Part shown: positions 1 to 6,298 of the stretch, one piece after another
Position numbering within the stretch: the stretch's first letter is position 1
Layout of the letters: every line of letters begins with the position of its first letter
Assembly (NCBI GenBank): GCA_017544805.1
Contig: JAFYDK010000042.1
Coordinates: 1-51,067, forward strand
Length of the DNA: 51,067 nucleotides
Direction: 5' to 3'
DNA from: Bacteroidales bacterium
GTDB lineage: Bacteria; Bacteroidota; Bacteroidia; Bacteroidales; UBA3824
Notes under the pieces: generated by a model
Told to the model about the DNA's origin: nothing
The model's database searches: none
What the model saw: only the letters and a program-made list of their open reading frames with translations
Translations under genes and position numbers: made by a program

Positions 1-40
1 AGTAATTGTCAACTGTCAATTGTCAATTATCAATTGAAAA
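1..40. repeat. Short degenerate tandem repeat
   Basis: The first 40 bases contain repeated, slightly varied units of the form TCAATTGTCAATTATCAATTG just ahead of the first gene. They have no coding content. Such short AT-rich tandem units are common between Bacteroidetes genes, and I assign no function. Confidence 0.5.
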
Positions 41-43
41 AAA

Positions 44-337
44 ATGAAAGCAGTATTTATAGTATTCAATCAAGCGAACACCGAGCGTGTTGAATATATG
101 TTAGAGCGTCTTGAAATTCGTGGTTACACGATGTGGGAGCAAGTTTTCGGACAAGGCACAAACGACGGCGATCCCCGTCGCGGCACACACACTTGGCCAG
201 AACTCAACTCGTCGCTTTTAACAATAATTCCCGACGAAAAAGTAGACGAACTTCTCTCCAAATGCAAAAAACTCGACAACCGAAATCTTGAAATGGGTGT
301 CAGAGCATTTGTGTGGAATATAGAGAAGATGATGTAA
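44..337 (+). CDS. PG0541 family transporter-associated protein
   Basis: This 97-residue soluble protein resembles the PG0541 family of small, PII-like Bacteroidetes proteins. Family members usually sit next to RND efflux permeases. It opens MKAVFIVFNQANTERVEYML and has a central Gly/Arg-rich loop (GQGTNDGDPRRGTHTWPE). The rest looks like alternating strands and helices, as in a PII-type fold. A permease would be expected upstream, outside the window. Its last 11 codons occur again at 1263-1295 with three silent differences, so the 3' end of this gene has been duplicated or replaced around the toxin-antitoxin insert. The family call is from recognition of the sequence, and its biochemical role is not known to me. 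Confidence 0.75.
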   Translation: MKAVFIVFNQANTERVEYMLERLEIRGYTMWEQVFGQGTNDGDPRRGTHTWPELNSSLLTIIPDEKVDELLSKCKKLDNRNLEMGVRAFVWNIEKMM

Positions 338-344
338 AAACTAA

Positions 345-386
345 AAAAACCGTTAGAGATTATTAATTTTCTAACGGTTTTTTTAT
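345..386 (+). terminator. Rho-independent terminator
   Basis: The stem AACCGTTAGA / TCTAACGGTT closes a short AT loop and is followed by a run of seven or more T. It ends the PG0541-type gene and separates it from the toxin-antitoxin promoter. Confidence 0.85.
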
Positions 387-420
387 TTTAAACAAAATTA
401 ATAAAAAACAACCCAAAAAG

Positions 421-452
421 TTTGCTTATATGGAAACTTGTATGTAATTTTG
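421..452 (+). promoter_or_regulatory. Bacteroidetes promoter for the toxin-antitoxin pair
   Basis: TTTG at 421-424 and TAATTTTG at 445-452 are separated by exactly 20 bases, a perfect match to the Bacteroidetes -33/-7 consensus. An inverted repeat TCCTT/AAGGA at 470-481 lies just past the expected start and is a candidate operator for the antitoxin; a short T run after it makes a weak attenuator the alternative. Confidence 0.75.
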
Positions 453-529
453 CGATGTAATAATGGATGTCCTTTTAAGGATTTTTTATCGAACCAATGA
501 GGAATTTTTAATAAATATATTTATAAAAG

Positions 530-853
530 ATGAATATCAAATTTAGTTTTGCAGCAACCGAATTTCTCAAAACTTTAAATGAAAAAGTCCGTGAAAAGAT
601 TATTTATAATGCGAGAAAAATAACCATAACAGTTGATAAAGAAATATTCAAAAAACTCAACGGAGAAATATGGGAGTTGCGAACTATATATGAGAGGCAA
701 TGCTATAGATTTTTGGCATTTTGGGATAAACGGGATAATAAAAATACATTGGTAATAGTAACGCACGGTTTTGTAAAGAAAACGTCAAAAACACCAAAAG
801 CCGAAATCGAAAAAGCAGAAAGAATGCGGAAACAATATTTCGCAGAAAATTAG
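530..853 (+). CDS. RelE/HigB-family toxin (Gp49-like)
   Basis: This 107-residue basic protein belongs to the phage-derived Gp49-like / HigB branch of RelE toxins, which are ribosome-dependent mRNA interferases. Diagnostic features are an N-terminal helical pair, the strand GEIWELRTIYERQCYRFLAFW with the conserved ELR and YRFL segments, and the LVIVTHGFVKKTSKTP segment. The C-terminal KAERMRKQYF helix is also typical. It is intact and full length for the family. The toxin precedes its antitoxin, as in higBA. The start at 530 sits behind an AT-rich leader with no strong Shine-Dalgarno sequence, as usual in this phylum. Confidence 0.85.
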   Translation: MNIKFSFAATEFLKTLNEKVREKIIYNARKITITVDKEIFKKLNGEIWELRTIYERQCYRFLAFWDKRDNKNTLVIVTHGFVKKTSKTPKAEIEKAERMRKQYFAEN

Positions 854-874
854 TAACTTGTTAAGTTTTATCCG

Positions 875-910
875 ACTTCTATCATTATAGAAATACTTCT
901 TGATAGAAGT
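875..910 (+). other. Hairpin between toxin and antitoxin genes
   Basis: ACTTCTATCA (875-884) is the exact complement of TGATAGAAGT (901-910), giving a 10-bp stem with a 16-base loop in the 81-base gap between toxin and antitoxin. No T run follows at once. It may stabilise or partly terminate the message, or serve as an operator. Confidence 0.5.
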
Positions 911-934
911 TGGTATTTATAAAAGCATAAAAAT

Positions 935-1249
935 ATGGAATCTAAAGAATTTTATTCACTTGAAGAATTGGAAGATGAGTTCATCGGAAAGATTGGAACT
1001 CCTAAACGTGATTTGTATGAAACTGAAATAGAAAGGATTCGAATAGGTGAAGCAATTAAACAGGCTCGTATCGCCCAAAAACTTTCACAAGAAGAACTTG
1101 GAGAGCGTATTGGTGTTCAAAAATCGCGAATTTCGCGTATAGAACATGGTGCAAATTTAAGTTTAGATTCTATAATTCGCATTTTCAAATCAATTGGTAT
1201 ATCTGCGAAATTAGAATTAGACAATATTGGTAGTTTTACATTATGTTAG
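935..1249 (+). CDS. HigA-like XRE antitoxin
   Basis: This 104-residue protein has an N-terminal acidic segment that probably contacts the toxin. An XRE-type helix-turn-helix follows at about residues 34-90: IGEAIKQARIAQKLSQEELG followed by ERIGVQKSRISRIEHGAN. It is the expected cognate antitoxin and autorepressor of the RelE/HigB toxin just upstream. Toxin-first order and the short gap support a single transcript. Like most HigA proteins, it should neutralise the toxin by direct binding and repress the promoter at 421-452. Confidence 0.85.
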   Translation: MESKEFYSLEELEDEFIGKIGTPKRDLYETEIERIRIGEAIKQARIAQKLSQEELGERIGVQKSRISRIEHGANLSLDSIIRIFKSIGISAKLELDNIGSFTLC

Positions 1250-1262
1250 TAGATTATTTGAC

Positions 1263-1295
1263 GCATTTGTCTGGAATATCGAAAAGATGATGTAA
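1263..1295 (+). pseudogene. Stranded second copy of the PG0541-gene 3' end
   Basis: These 33 bases encode AFVWNIEKMM plus stop in the same way as 305-337, with 30 of 33 bases identical. All three differences (GTG/GTC, ATA/ATC, GAG/GAA) are silent. The copy has no start and is directly followed by a terminator, as expected for the original end of the gene. The 925 bp between the copies hold a new terminator and the toxin-antitoxin pair. Confidence 0.8.
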
Positions 1296-1341
1296 AAAAA
1301 ATTGCCGCTGATTTTTGAAAAAAAATAGCGGCAATTTTTTT
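1296..1341. terminator. Rho-independent terminator
   Basis: ATTGCCGCT (1301-1309) pairs with AGCGGCAAT (1327-1335) and T-runs follow. A-tracts on the other side let it serve the convergent antitoxin gene on the minus strand as well. Confidence 0.85.
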
Positions 1342-1353
1342 ATATTCGTTTTT

Positions 1354-1728
1354 TTACAAACTTTCAGCGAATCTGTAAAGATTTTCGGCGGAAGTTTTTA
1401 TTTGTTGTTTTCTGCCATAAAAGTCTTTTTTCATATCATTAACGAGACTTTTTGCAAGTTTTTCCATGCGGTAACGGTTAAAAGTTTCCTGCTGTCTTAG
1501 CCAAAGATGAGCGGGAATTTGAGTACCTTTTTCTAAAAATTCAGCGAGTTTTTTGTCCACGTCAATTTTGCATGATATGATACCTCTTACGATGTCAATG
1601 TCAAGCCCCGTAACCTCAGAAAATTCAAGGGATGAAAGCCCCATTTCTTGAAGTTTTTCTCCCAGTGTTTCGCCAGGATGAAAATATACCGCTAATTTTA
1701 AATCTTTTTCCATATCGTTATTTGCCAT
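1354..1728 (-). CDS. HigA-like antitoxin / XRE regulator
   Basis: This protein of about 124 residues begins MANNDMEKDLKL. Its helix-turn-helix region matches the VapI/HigA type: HPGETLGEKLQEMGLSSLEF then SEVTGLDIDIVRGIISCKID, with the conserved HPGE.L.E.L motif. The start at 1728 is preferred over a longer reading from 1746 because it overlaps the end of the upstream toxin remnant (HGK-stop) in another frame, the usual coupling of such pairs. The C-terminal half is helical and basic. Its toxin partner is broken, so it may persist as an orphan antitoxin or regulator. Confidence 0.75.
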   Translation of the reverse strand: MANNDMEKDLKLAVYFHPGETLGEKLQEMGLSSLEFSEVTGLDIDIVRGIISCKIDVDKKLAEFLEKGTQIPAHLWLRQQETFNRYRMEKLAKSLVNDMKKDFYGRKQQIKTSAENLYRFAESL

Positions 1729-1907
1729 GGTAATTTGTAATTTCAATTATTTCAACGCCTTTGATTTCAATCCAAAGATATTTTCCATTCTCATCGGTTG
1801 GAATCGGATTTATAAGTTGCATTACGCCTCGCACCAAGTTTTTTTAGTCCGTATTTCGCATTTAATGCGCACTTTTCCAAATCTTTATCCTTGAATGTGA
1901 TTTTCAT
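1718..1907 (-). pseudogene. Decayed HigB-like toxin remnant
   Basis: Reading the minus strand from 1907 gives MKITFKDKDLEKCALNAKYG and continues LKKLGARRNA before going out of frame. In another frame the sequence resumes as LINPIPTDENGKYLWIEIKG then VEIIEITNYHGK and a stop at 1718-1720. The first part resembles the N-terminus of a HigB-type plasmid-maintenance toxin and the second its conserved C-terminus. The central half of the protein is missing, so this is an internal deletion plus frameshift and cannot make a working toxin. Confidence 0.7.
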
Positions 1908-1963
1908 TTTATGTTTTCTTATGGTACAAAGAAAAAAAAAATCAAGAGATTACAAAATTTTTT

Positions 1964-1996
1964 TTTGCTACTATTGAATAAATATACTTAATTTTG
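1964..1996 (+). promoter_or_regulatory. Bacteroidetes promoter of crcB
   Basis: TTTG (1964-1967) and TAATTTTG (1989-1996) are separated by 21 bases, in front of the CrcB start at 2019. The leader is only about 20 bases, leaving no room for a fluoride riboswitch. Confidence 0.65.
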
Positions 1997-2018
1997 TGAA
2001 ATAAAAATTTCTAATCCT

Positions 2019-2387
2019 ATGTTTAACATCCTTCTTGTTGCGCTTGGCGGTGCGTGCGGTGCGGCGATGCGGTATGTAATCGGTCTGTTGCCACTAAAAG
2101 AACCGTTTGAATTTCCCGTTAAAACTTTTGCCGTGAACATTTTAGGCTGCTTTTTTATCGGGCTGATAATTGCGCTTGCGTTAAAACCAAACTGTCAAAG
2201 TCAAAGTCTGACTTTGTTTCTCAAAACAGGAATTTGCGGCGGATTCACAACGTTTTCGAGTTTTGCTTTGGAAAGCGTGGATTTAATGAAAAGCGGAAAC
2301 ACTTTCATTGCATTGATATACATTGCGTTAAGTGTTATTCTCGGTATTTGCGCAGTTTGGTTCGCAGAGTGGATAATTCAAAAGTGA
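2019..2387 (+). CDS. crcB: Fluoride channel CrcB/FluC
   Basis: This 122-residue protein is a dual-topology fluoride channel that exports F- across the inner membrane as a homodimer. Four hydrophobic helices are visible. The signatures are GGACGAAMRY near the N-terminus, the NILGCFFIG segment at about residues 40-48, and CGGFTTFSSFALE at about 73-85, which holds the conserved TTFSSF motif that forms the Phe-box and Na+ site. The length is standard for the family. It is a single-gene unit with its own promoter, and no fluoride riboswitch fits the short leader. Confidence 0.92.
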   Translation: MFNILLVALGGACGAAMRYVIGLLPLKEPFEFPVKTFAVNILGCFFIGLIIALALKPNCQSQSLTLFLKTGICGGFTTFSSFALESVDLMKSGNTFIALIYIALSVILGICAVWFAEWIIQK

Positions 2388-2393
2388 AAATTC

Positions 2394-2424
2394 TTTGCAG
2401 ATAATAATATTATTTGTACCTTTG
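2394..2424 (+). promoter_or_regulatory. Bacteroidetes promoter for the DUF3791-type pair
   Basis: TTTG (2394-2397) and TACCTTTG (2417-2424) are separated by 19 bases, just upstream of the start codon at 2441. Confidence 0.7.
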
Positions 2425-2440
2425 CAAATAAACAAACGAT

Positions 2441-2653
2441 ATGACATTCGATAAGTTAGATTTTGCATTGTTTTGCATCGGAAGTATTGCCGAAAGGTTA
2501 AAACTAAATCAGACAGAAGTTTACGACAAACTGCAAAAATCAGATATTTTGCAAGGATATATCGTAAAAGGCTATGACGTGCTTCATACTTTTGACGGCG
2601 AACACATAACCGACGAAATTGTTGACTATATGAAAGAAAAAGGCGTTTTGTAA
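2441..2653 (+). CDS. DUF3791-type small protein
   Basis: This 70-residue soluble protein resembles the DUF3791 family: the pattern FCIGSIAERLKLNQTEVYDK followed by YIVKGYDVLHTFDGEHITDE matches the family's helix, the YDVLHT strand and the acidic end. DUF3791 proteins are often found beside DUF3990 proteins, which look like ADP-ribosyltransferase-type toxins. No such gene is present here, so the pair may be orphan antitoxins or serve another purpose. The function is not established. Confidence 0.6.
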   Translation: MTFDKLDFALFCIGSIAERLKLNQTEVYDKLQKSDILQGYIVKGYDVLHTFDGEHITDEIVDYMKEKGVL

Positions 2654-2675
2654 TATCTCATCGGAGGATTTATAA

Positions 2676-2882
2676 ATGAGTACGAAACAAATCTTACTTC
2701 AAATGAAATATGCGCGGATTATTGACGGCATTGCAAAACGTCAGAATATTTCCATAGAGGAGGCTATGGACAGATTTTTTCATTCCACGACTTTTCAACT
2801 CATAAATAAAGGTGCTGCCGATTTACACTGCAACAGCGACGAATATTTAGTTGATGAATTTTGTCTGGAATGGGAGAAATAA
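2676..2882 (+). CDS. Second DUF3791-like small protein
   Basis: This 68-residue protein starts MSTKQILLQMKYARIIDGIA and ends CNSDEYLVDEFCLEWEK. It lies 22 bases downstream of the previous gene behind a clear AGGAGG-like site (TCGGAGGATTTATAA), so the two are surely cotranscribed. The sequence type (an LxxKYARI helix, the SIEEAMDRF helix and the DEYLVDE end) is the usual partner of DUF3791 proteins, and I think it belongs to the same family. The alternative is an unnamed antitoxin-like family. Function unknown. Confidence 0.55.
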   Translation: MSTKQILLQMKYARIIDGIAKRQNISIEEAMDRFFHSTTFQLINKGAADLHCNSDEYLVDEFCLEWEK

Positions 2883-2991
2883 AGATTGTTAACTCTGATG
2901 TAACGAGGGGGCAAATGAGCCTTTATGATGTTTAATTAATATACCAAAACAAAATATTTATTTTCAATAATTCAAAAACTTTACAAAAAAA

Positions 2992-3023
2992 TTGGAAATT
3001 TTAGAAAATCGTTTCTAACTTTG
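2992..3023 (+). promoter_or_regulatory. Strong Bacteroidetes promoter of a structured RNA
   Basis: TTGG (2992-2995) and TAACTTTG (3016-3023) are separated by exactly 20 bases. Transcription should begin near 3026-3030. The next likely start codon is at 3270, so the transcript has a leader of about 240 bases or ends before the gene. Confidence 0.75.
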
Positions 3024-3026
3024 AGG

Positions 3027-3216
3027 CATCGAAAGATGACACAAGAAATTAAGAGCGTTTGCAGAACTGACCATTGTTATAAACGACCAATTTATATAAA
3101 ACTGCTGTCAGTTCTTGCAAATGCTCACATCCCTATAAGGGTGTGGGCATTTCATAGGAGCAGTGGGCTTTGGTCGGCCTTTAACAAACTAAGAATACCT
3201 GCACCCTGATTTTTTT
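3027..3216 (+). ncRNA. Structured RNA with pseudoknot (unassigned)
   Basis: A GNRA-capped mini-hairpin CATC-GAAA-GATG opens the transcript at 3027-3038. A long stem pairs 3053-3071 with 3107-3126 (GAGCGTTTGCAGAACTGAC against GTCAGTTCTTGCAAATGCTC). It carries an apical stem TATAAA/TTTATA (3078-3083 / 3091-3096) closing the 7-base loop CGACCAA. That loop is the exact complement of TTGGTCG at 3170-3176, a likely pseudoknot. A second stem pairs 3119-3134 with 3138-3152. Part of it, AGGGTGTGGG (3138-3147), can instead pair with CCTGCACCCT (3198-3207) directly before a seven-T run. It may be a free small RNA (6S-like length) or a leader element of the lipoprotein gene. I do not recognise the family. 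Confidence 0.6.
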
Positions 3217-3269
3217 ACTTTCAAATTTTGATAATTAATATATTGTTTAACATAAAAAAAGGACATATT

Positions 3270-4649
3270 ATGAGACGATTAAGATTCCTCGGTCTGTTAA
3301 TACTAACCGGTTTACTGACACTTCAGTCTTGTAGTAAAGACAACGAAACAACAGTAGAACCTCAACCCAATAACGACGAAGTAACCCCAGAAACTCCTCA
3401 AACCACAACAAGTAAACTTTCAAAGGTTAATATTGGAGATGCGAAATTCATAGTGAAAGCTAATTCAAATAACCTTAAAAAGAAATCACTTCAAAAATCT
3501 GATAAAATAGAAAAAGAAATAGAGGATTCATTCTTTAAAATAACAGAATCTGGCAATGTTGAGCCAATTGTTTTTACAAAAGAAGATGGTAGCGACGCAG
3601 ATTTCCATATAAATGATGTTCAGATTATAAACTCGGATTATGTTTATATTAATGGATGGTATGATGGAACTAGCAGTTTTTTAGTCAATAAGAAAAGTGA
3701 GAAAATCTATGGCATACCATTGTTAGAAGGAAGTAATGAGTATAAATTTATTGAAAGTGGTAACATTATTTGGGTCTATCCGACTAACCAAGGATATTGT
3801 AAAATAAACACAAATGATTTCACAATTCAGGAATACTCAATAGATGGTTATGTCTATGACTTAAAACTAAACAAAGATGGGATTGCCTTCTATAATAGTT
3901 CTGTTGGTTGGAAGGTTAAGCATCCGAGCGGGAAAATATGTTTAATGAAAGATATTATTGATAATTTTTGGTACAATACCACTGAAATAACGAATGGAAA
4001 CCAAGACAGATTTGTTTTAAACACGGATGGAAATTTTTATGATTTTCATATCACTGGCAAATTCGAGGATGAGGACGGTTTTCCATCTCATAGAATTGAT
4101 TATATAACCGTAAATCGTATGGATATTAACGGAAATTCAATTGAGAAAAAAGAATTGACAAAAAATACAGTCAAATGGAATAATTTTAATAATTCTTTTG
4201 GTCAAATTAAAGGAATTGCATTAAATCATATTTCAAATTCGGTATTATTTTTTGTTGACTATGATTTATACGACAACGAAACCAATACAAACAATTGTTA
4301 TGAATACAATGCTACAACAAACGAATGGAATAGTTATCATATTGATATAGAAGGCTTATCATCAGATTTTTACCAATCGTCTTCTTACTTATTTTTTGTT
4401 AGTACTGACCGTCAAAAATTGTATCGGTTGGATTTGGTGAATAATTATCAAACAAAATGTATCGATATGTCAGGATATGAAATATATGATATAGCAACTT
4501 CGTTGGCATCAGATGATTTGAGTTTTACTGCATTACGATACGAAGACGGGAAAAATATAGCAGGTGTTCTCAATAAAGCAGGCGATATTGAATCAATAGT
4601 AGAAAAAGATAGTAATACTAAACTTGAAAACATATTTCAACTAAATTAA
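3270..4649 (+). CDS. Large exported lipoprotein, function unknown
   Basis: The start at 3270 gives a typical lipoprotein signal, MRRLRFLGLLILTGLLTLQS followed by Cys21 in the lipobox LQSC, behind an AAAAAGGA site; an in-frame ATG at 3228 would add 14 unlikely residues. The mature part begins with an acidic/Pro/Thr-rich tether (about residues 24-48). It then runs about 400 residues rich in Tyr, Asn, Asp and Trp in short repeated strands (for example IIWVYPTNQGYCKINTNDFT), suggesting a beta-propeller-like fold. No catalytic motif is visible. It is probably anchored in the outer membrane. The structured RNA lies directly upstream. Confidence 0.75.
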   Translation: MRRLRFLGLLILTGLLTLQSCSKDNETTVEPQPNNDEVTPETPQTTTSKLSKVNIGDAKFIVKANSNNLKKKSLQKSDKIEKEIEDSFFKITESGNVEPIVFTKEDGSDADFHINDVQIINSDYVYINGWYDGTSSFLVNKKSEKIYGIPLLEGSNEYKFIESGNIIWVYPTNQGYCKINTNDFTIQEYSIDGYVYDLKLNKDGIAFYNSSVGWKVKHPSGKICLMKDIIDNFWYNTTEITNGNQDRFVLNTDGNFYDFHITGKFEDEDGFPSHRIDYITVNRMDINGNSIEKKELTKNTVKWNNFNNSFGQIKGIALNHISNSVLFFVDYDLYDNETNTNNCYEYNATTNEWNSYHIDIEGLSSDFYQSSSYLFFVSTDRQKLYRLDLVNNYQTKCIDMSGYEIYDIATSLASDDLSFTALRYEDGKNIAGVLNKAGDIESIVEKDSNTKLENIFQLN

Positions 4650-4680
4650 CTGAATCGTTAAACGTGTTTATTATACAAAA

Positions 4681-4743
4681 ATTGCCGATATTACCTCCGA
4701 ATTAGCATAAAAAGCAGTTTCGGAAGTAGTATCGGTGTTTTTT
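4681..4743 (+). terminator. Rho-independent terminator
   Basis: CCGATA (4685-4690) pairs with TATCGG (4730-4735), extended inward by TTACCTCCGAA against TTCGGAAGTAG, and followed by T-rich sequence. It ends the lipoprotein transcript. Confidence 0.75.
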
Positions 4744-4860
4744 ATCTGCCACTTTCTATCGTTTGTTTTTACATTTTGTTTACCATCTATTTGCTTTAAA
4801 TTAACAATTACAAAGTAATTTCGATTACTAAATTTTATCAACATTATAATAATTATAAAT

Positions 4861-6044
4861 ATGAAAAAATCAAATCTGAAAATTTTCGCCTTTTGTGTGG
4901 CGCTAATGATGTCGTCAGTAGTTTTTTATGGCTGCAACGACGACGAAACCGAAGTAAAAGAAACATACATCACACCAATTTGGAAAGGTCAGTTGGAAAC
5001 TGCACCCGAAAATCCACAGGCTGGTTGGGCGTATTATAACGTTGCGACAAAAAATCGTATATCTACGACGGATCGCAGTGGCAAGTATTTGCTCAAGACG
5101 GTGTAGCGGGCGAAATTGGTCCTAAAGGTGAAGACGGTCTTTCAAGCGACGAAGGTTTGGTATTCTGTGGCGAAACCTCCGAGACCATCGACAACGAAAC
5201 ATACACCGTAAAGTCGTATGCCCAAGTATTTGGCGACACTCATTTTTTCAACTACTACAAATACTATTATCAAAACGAAAAACTTGTAAAAACAAAATAT
5301 TTTGAATACGATAGCCAAGACAACATTTCTATGTCGTATACAGATTTCGACGAAGCAAAATACGATGGTGATTATACAGAAAAAGTATATTACCCATCTG
5401 GAAAGTTGAGAATCTACAAATGGAAAAATAAAGAAGCAGACGATTTTGAAAGTAACGAAATAGAATACTTTGAAAACGGAAAAACAAAATCAGAAGTTGA
5501 ATTCGACGAAAATGGTAATGAAACTTCAAAAACGGAGTACGTATATTACGACAACGGAAATACAAAAAGCAAAATTCGTTACGATGATGACGTAATAAGT
5601 TGGAAGACTGAATATTATGACAATGGAAGTTCAAAAACATCTGTTAGCTACGACGAAAATGGTAATGAAACTTCAAAATGGGAGTACGTATATTATGACA
5701 ATGGAAATCGTAAAAGCGAAATTTGTTATGAAGACGGCGTAATAAGTGGGAAGACTGAATATTACGACAACGGAAATCGTAAAAGCGTAATTAATTACAA
5801 AAAAGGCGTAATTGATCACGAAGAATACAACTATCAAAATGGTGAAAGAATGCTCTATGTTTATTACGACGAATTAAACGGCTCGCTTAGTAGTTTTGAA
5901 TATTTTTATGAATCAGGATATACAAAATATTCTTGGGGTGGTAGTTACCTATATTCTTATCACGATAATGAGCGTGATTCTTTCAACGATGAAGAATACA
6001 CTAAAAATCAGGCTCTTGAATTTTTGAAAACATTACGCCCGTAA
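4861..6044 (+). pseudogene. MORN-repeat lipoprotein with a -1 frame break
   Basis: Two frames together encode one lipoprotein. The first (4861-5106) starts MKKSNLKIFAFCVALMMSSV with a lipobox FYGC and the Bacteroidetes motif TAPENPQAGWAYYNVATK. The match then jumps to the -1 frame as SYIYDGSQWQVFAQDGVAGE, joining the frame that runs to 6044. The switch falls at the six-A tract 5049-5054, where A-AAA-AAT is a slippery heptamer in the right phase. The C-terminal half has at least five YwqK/MORN-variant repeats of the type YYDNGNRKSEICYEDGVISG. It is either a single-base deletion, a phase-variable homopolymer, or programmed slippage. Without slippage the product is an 81-residue lipopeptide. Confidence 0.7.
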
Positions 6045-6061
6045 AACTAAATCCTCATAAC

Positions 6062-6100
6062 AAACAGCCGTTGGGTTCTTTATCCAACGGCTGTTTTTGT
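6062..6100 (+). terminator. Rho-independent terminator
   Basis: AAACAGCCGTTGG (6062-6074) pairs with CCAACGGCTGTTT (6084-6096) and is followed by a T run. Confidence 0.9.
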
Positions 6101-6223
6101 GATTATGCACTTCTCAACGAAAATTATTGTTAGATAATTTTTTTGTGTTGATGTTTTTATTCTCTAATTTTGTATGTGCTAAAAAATAAACCCCCTTGTT
6201 AAAGTTTAGTAATTTATCAAAAA

Positions 6224-6267
6224 AATTGCAGCACTTTTTGATATAATGAGTGCGGCAATTTTTTTAT
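6224..6267 (+). terminator. Second terminator-like hairpin
   Basis: AATTGC-A-GCACT pairs with AGTGC-G-GCAATT, followed by seven T. It lies only about 30 bases before the next start codon, and the T run merges into a TATATTTG -7 element (6265-6272). Transcription of the next gene therefore probably begins right after it. Confidence 0.65.
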
Positions 6268-6298
6268 ATTTGCAAATTATAAAAAATGATATTTTCGG

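Noticed and set aside
1..40. Repeat units as a CRISPR or attachment site
   Set aside because: Units are short, degenerate and adjacent, with no spacers and no integrase.
1315..1500. Plus-strand frame of 61 codons
   Set aside because: It is antisense to the HigA-like antitoxin and starts inside a terminator hairpin.
1968..2018. Fluoride riboswitch in front of crcB
   Set aside because: The leader between the promoter and the start codon is only about 20 bases and has no matching structure.
3021..3209. 62-codon open frame over the structured RNA
   Set aside because: It overlaps the promoter -7 box and the paired stems, its protein has no family-like pattern, and it lacks a ribosome binding site.
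5329..5640. Minus-strand frame of 103 codons
   Set aside because: It is antisense to the MORN repeats, and its repetitive Arg/Phe-rich product is a by-product of those repeats.
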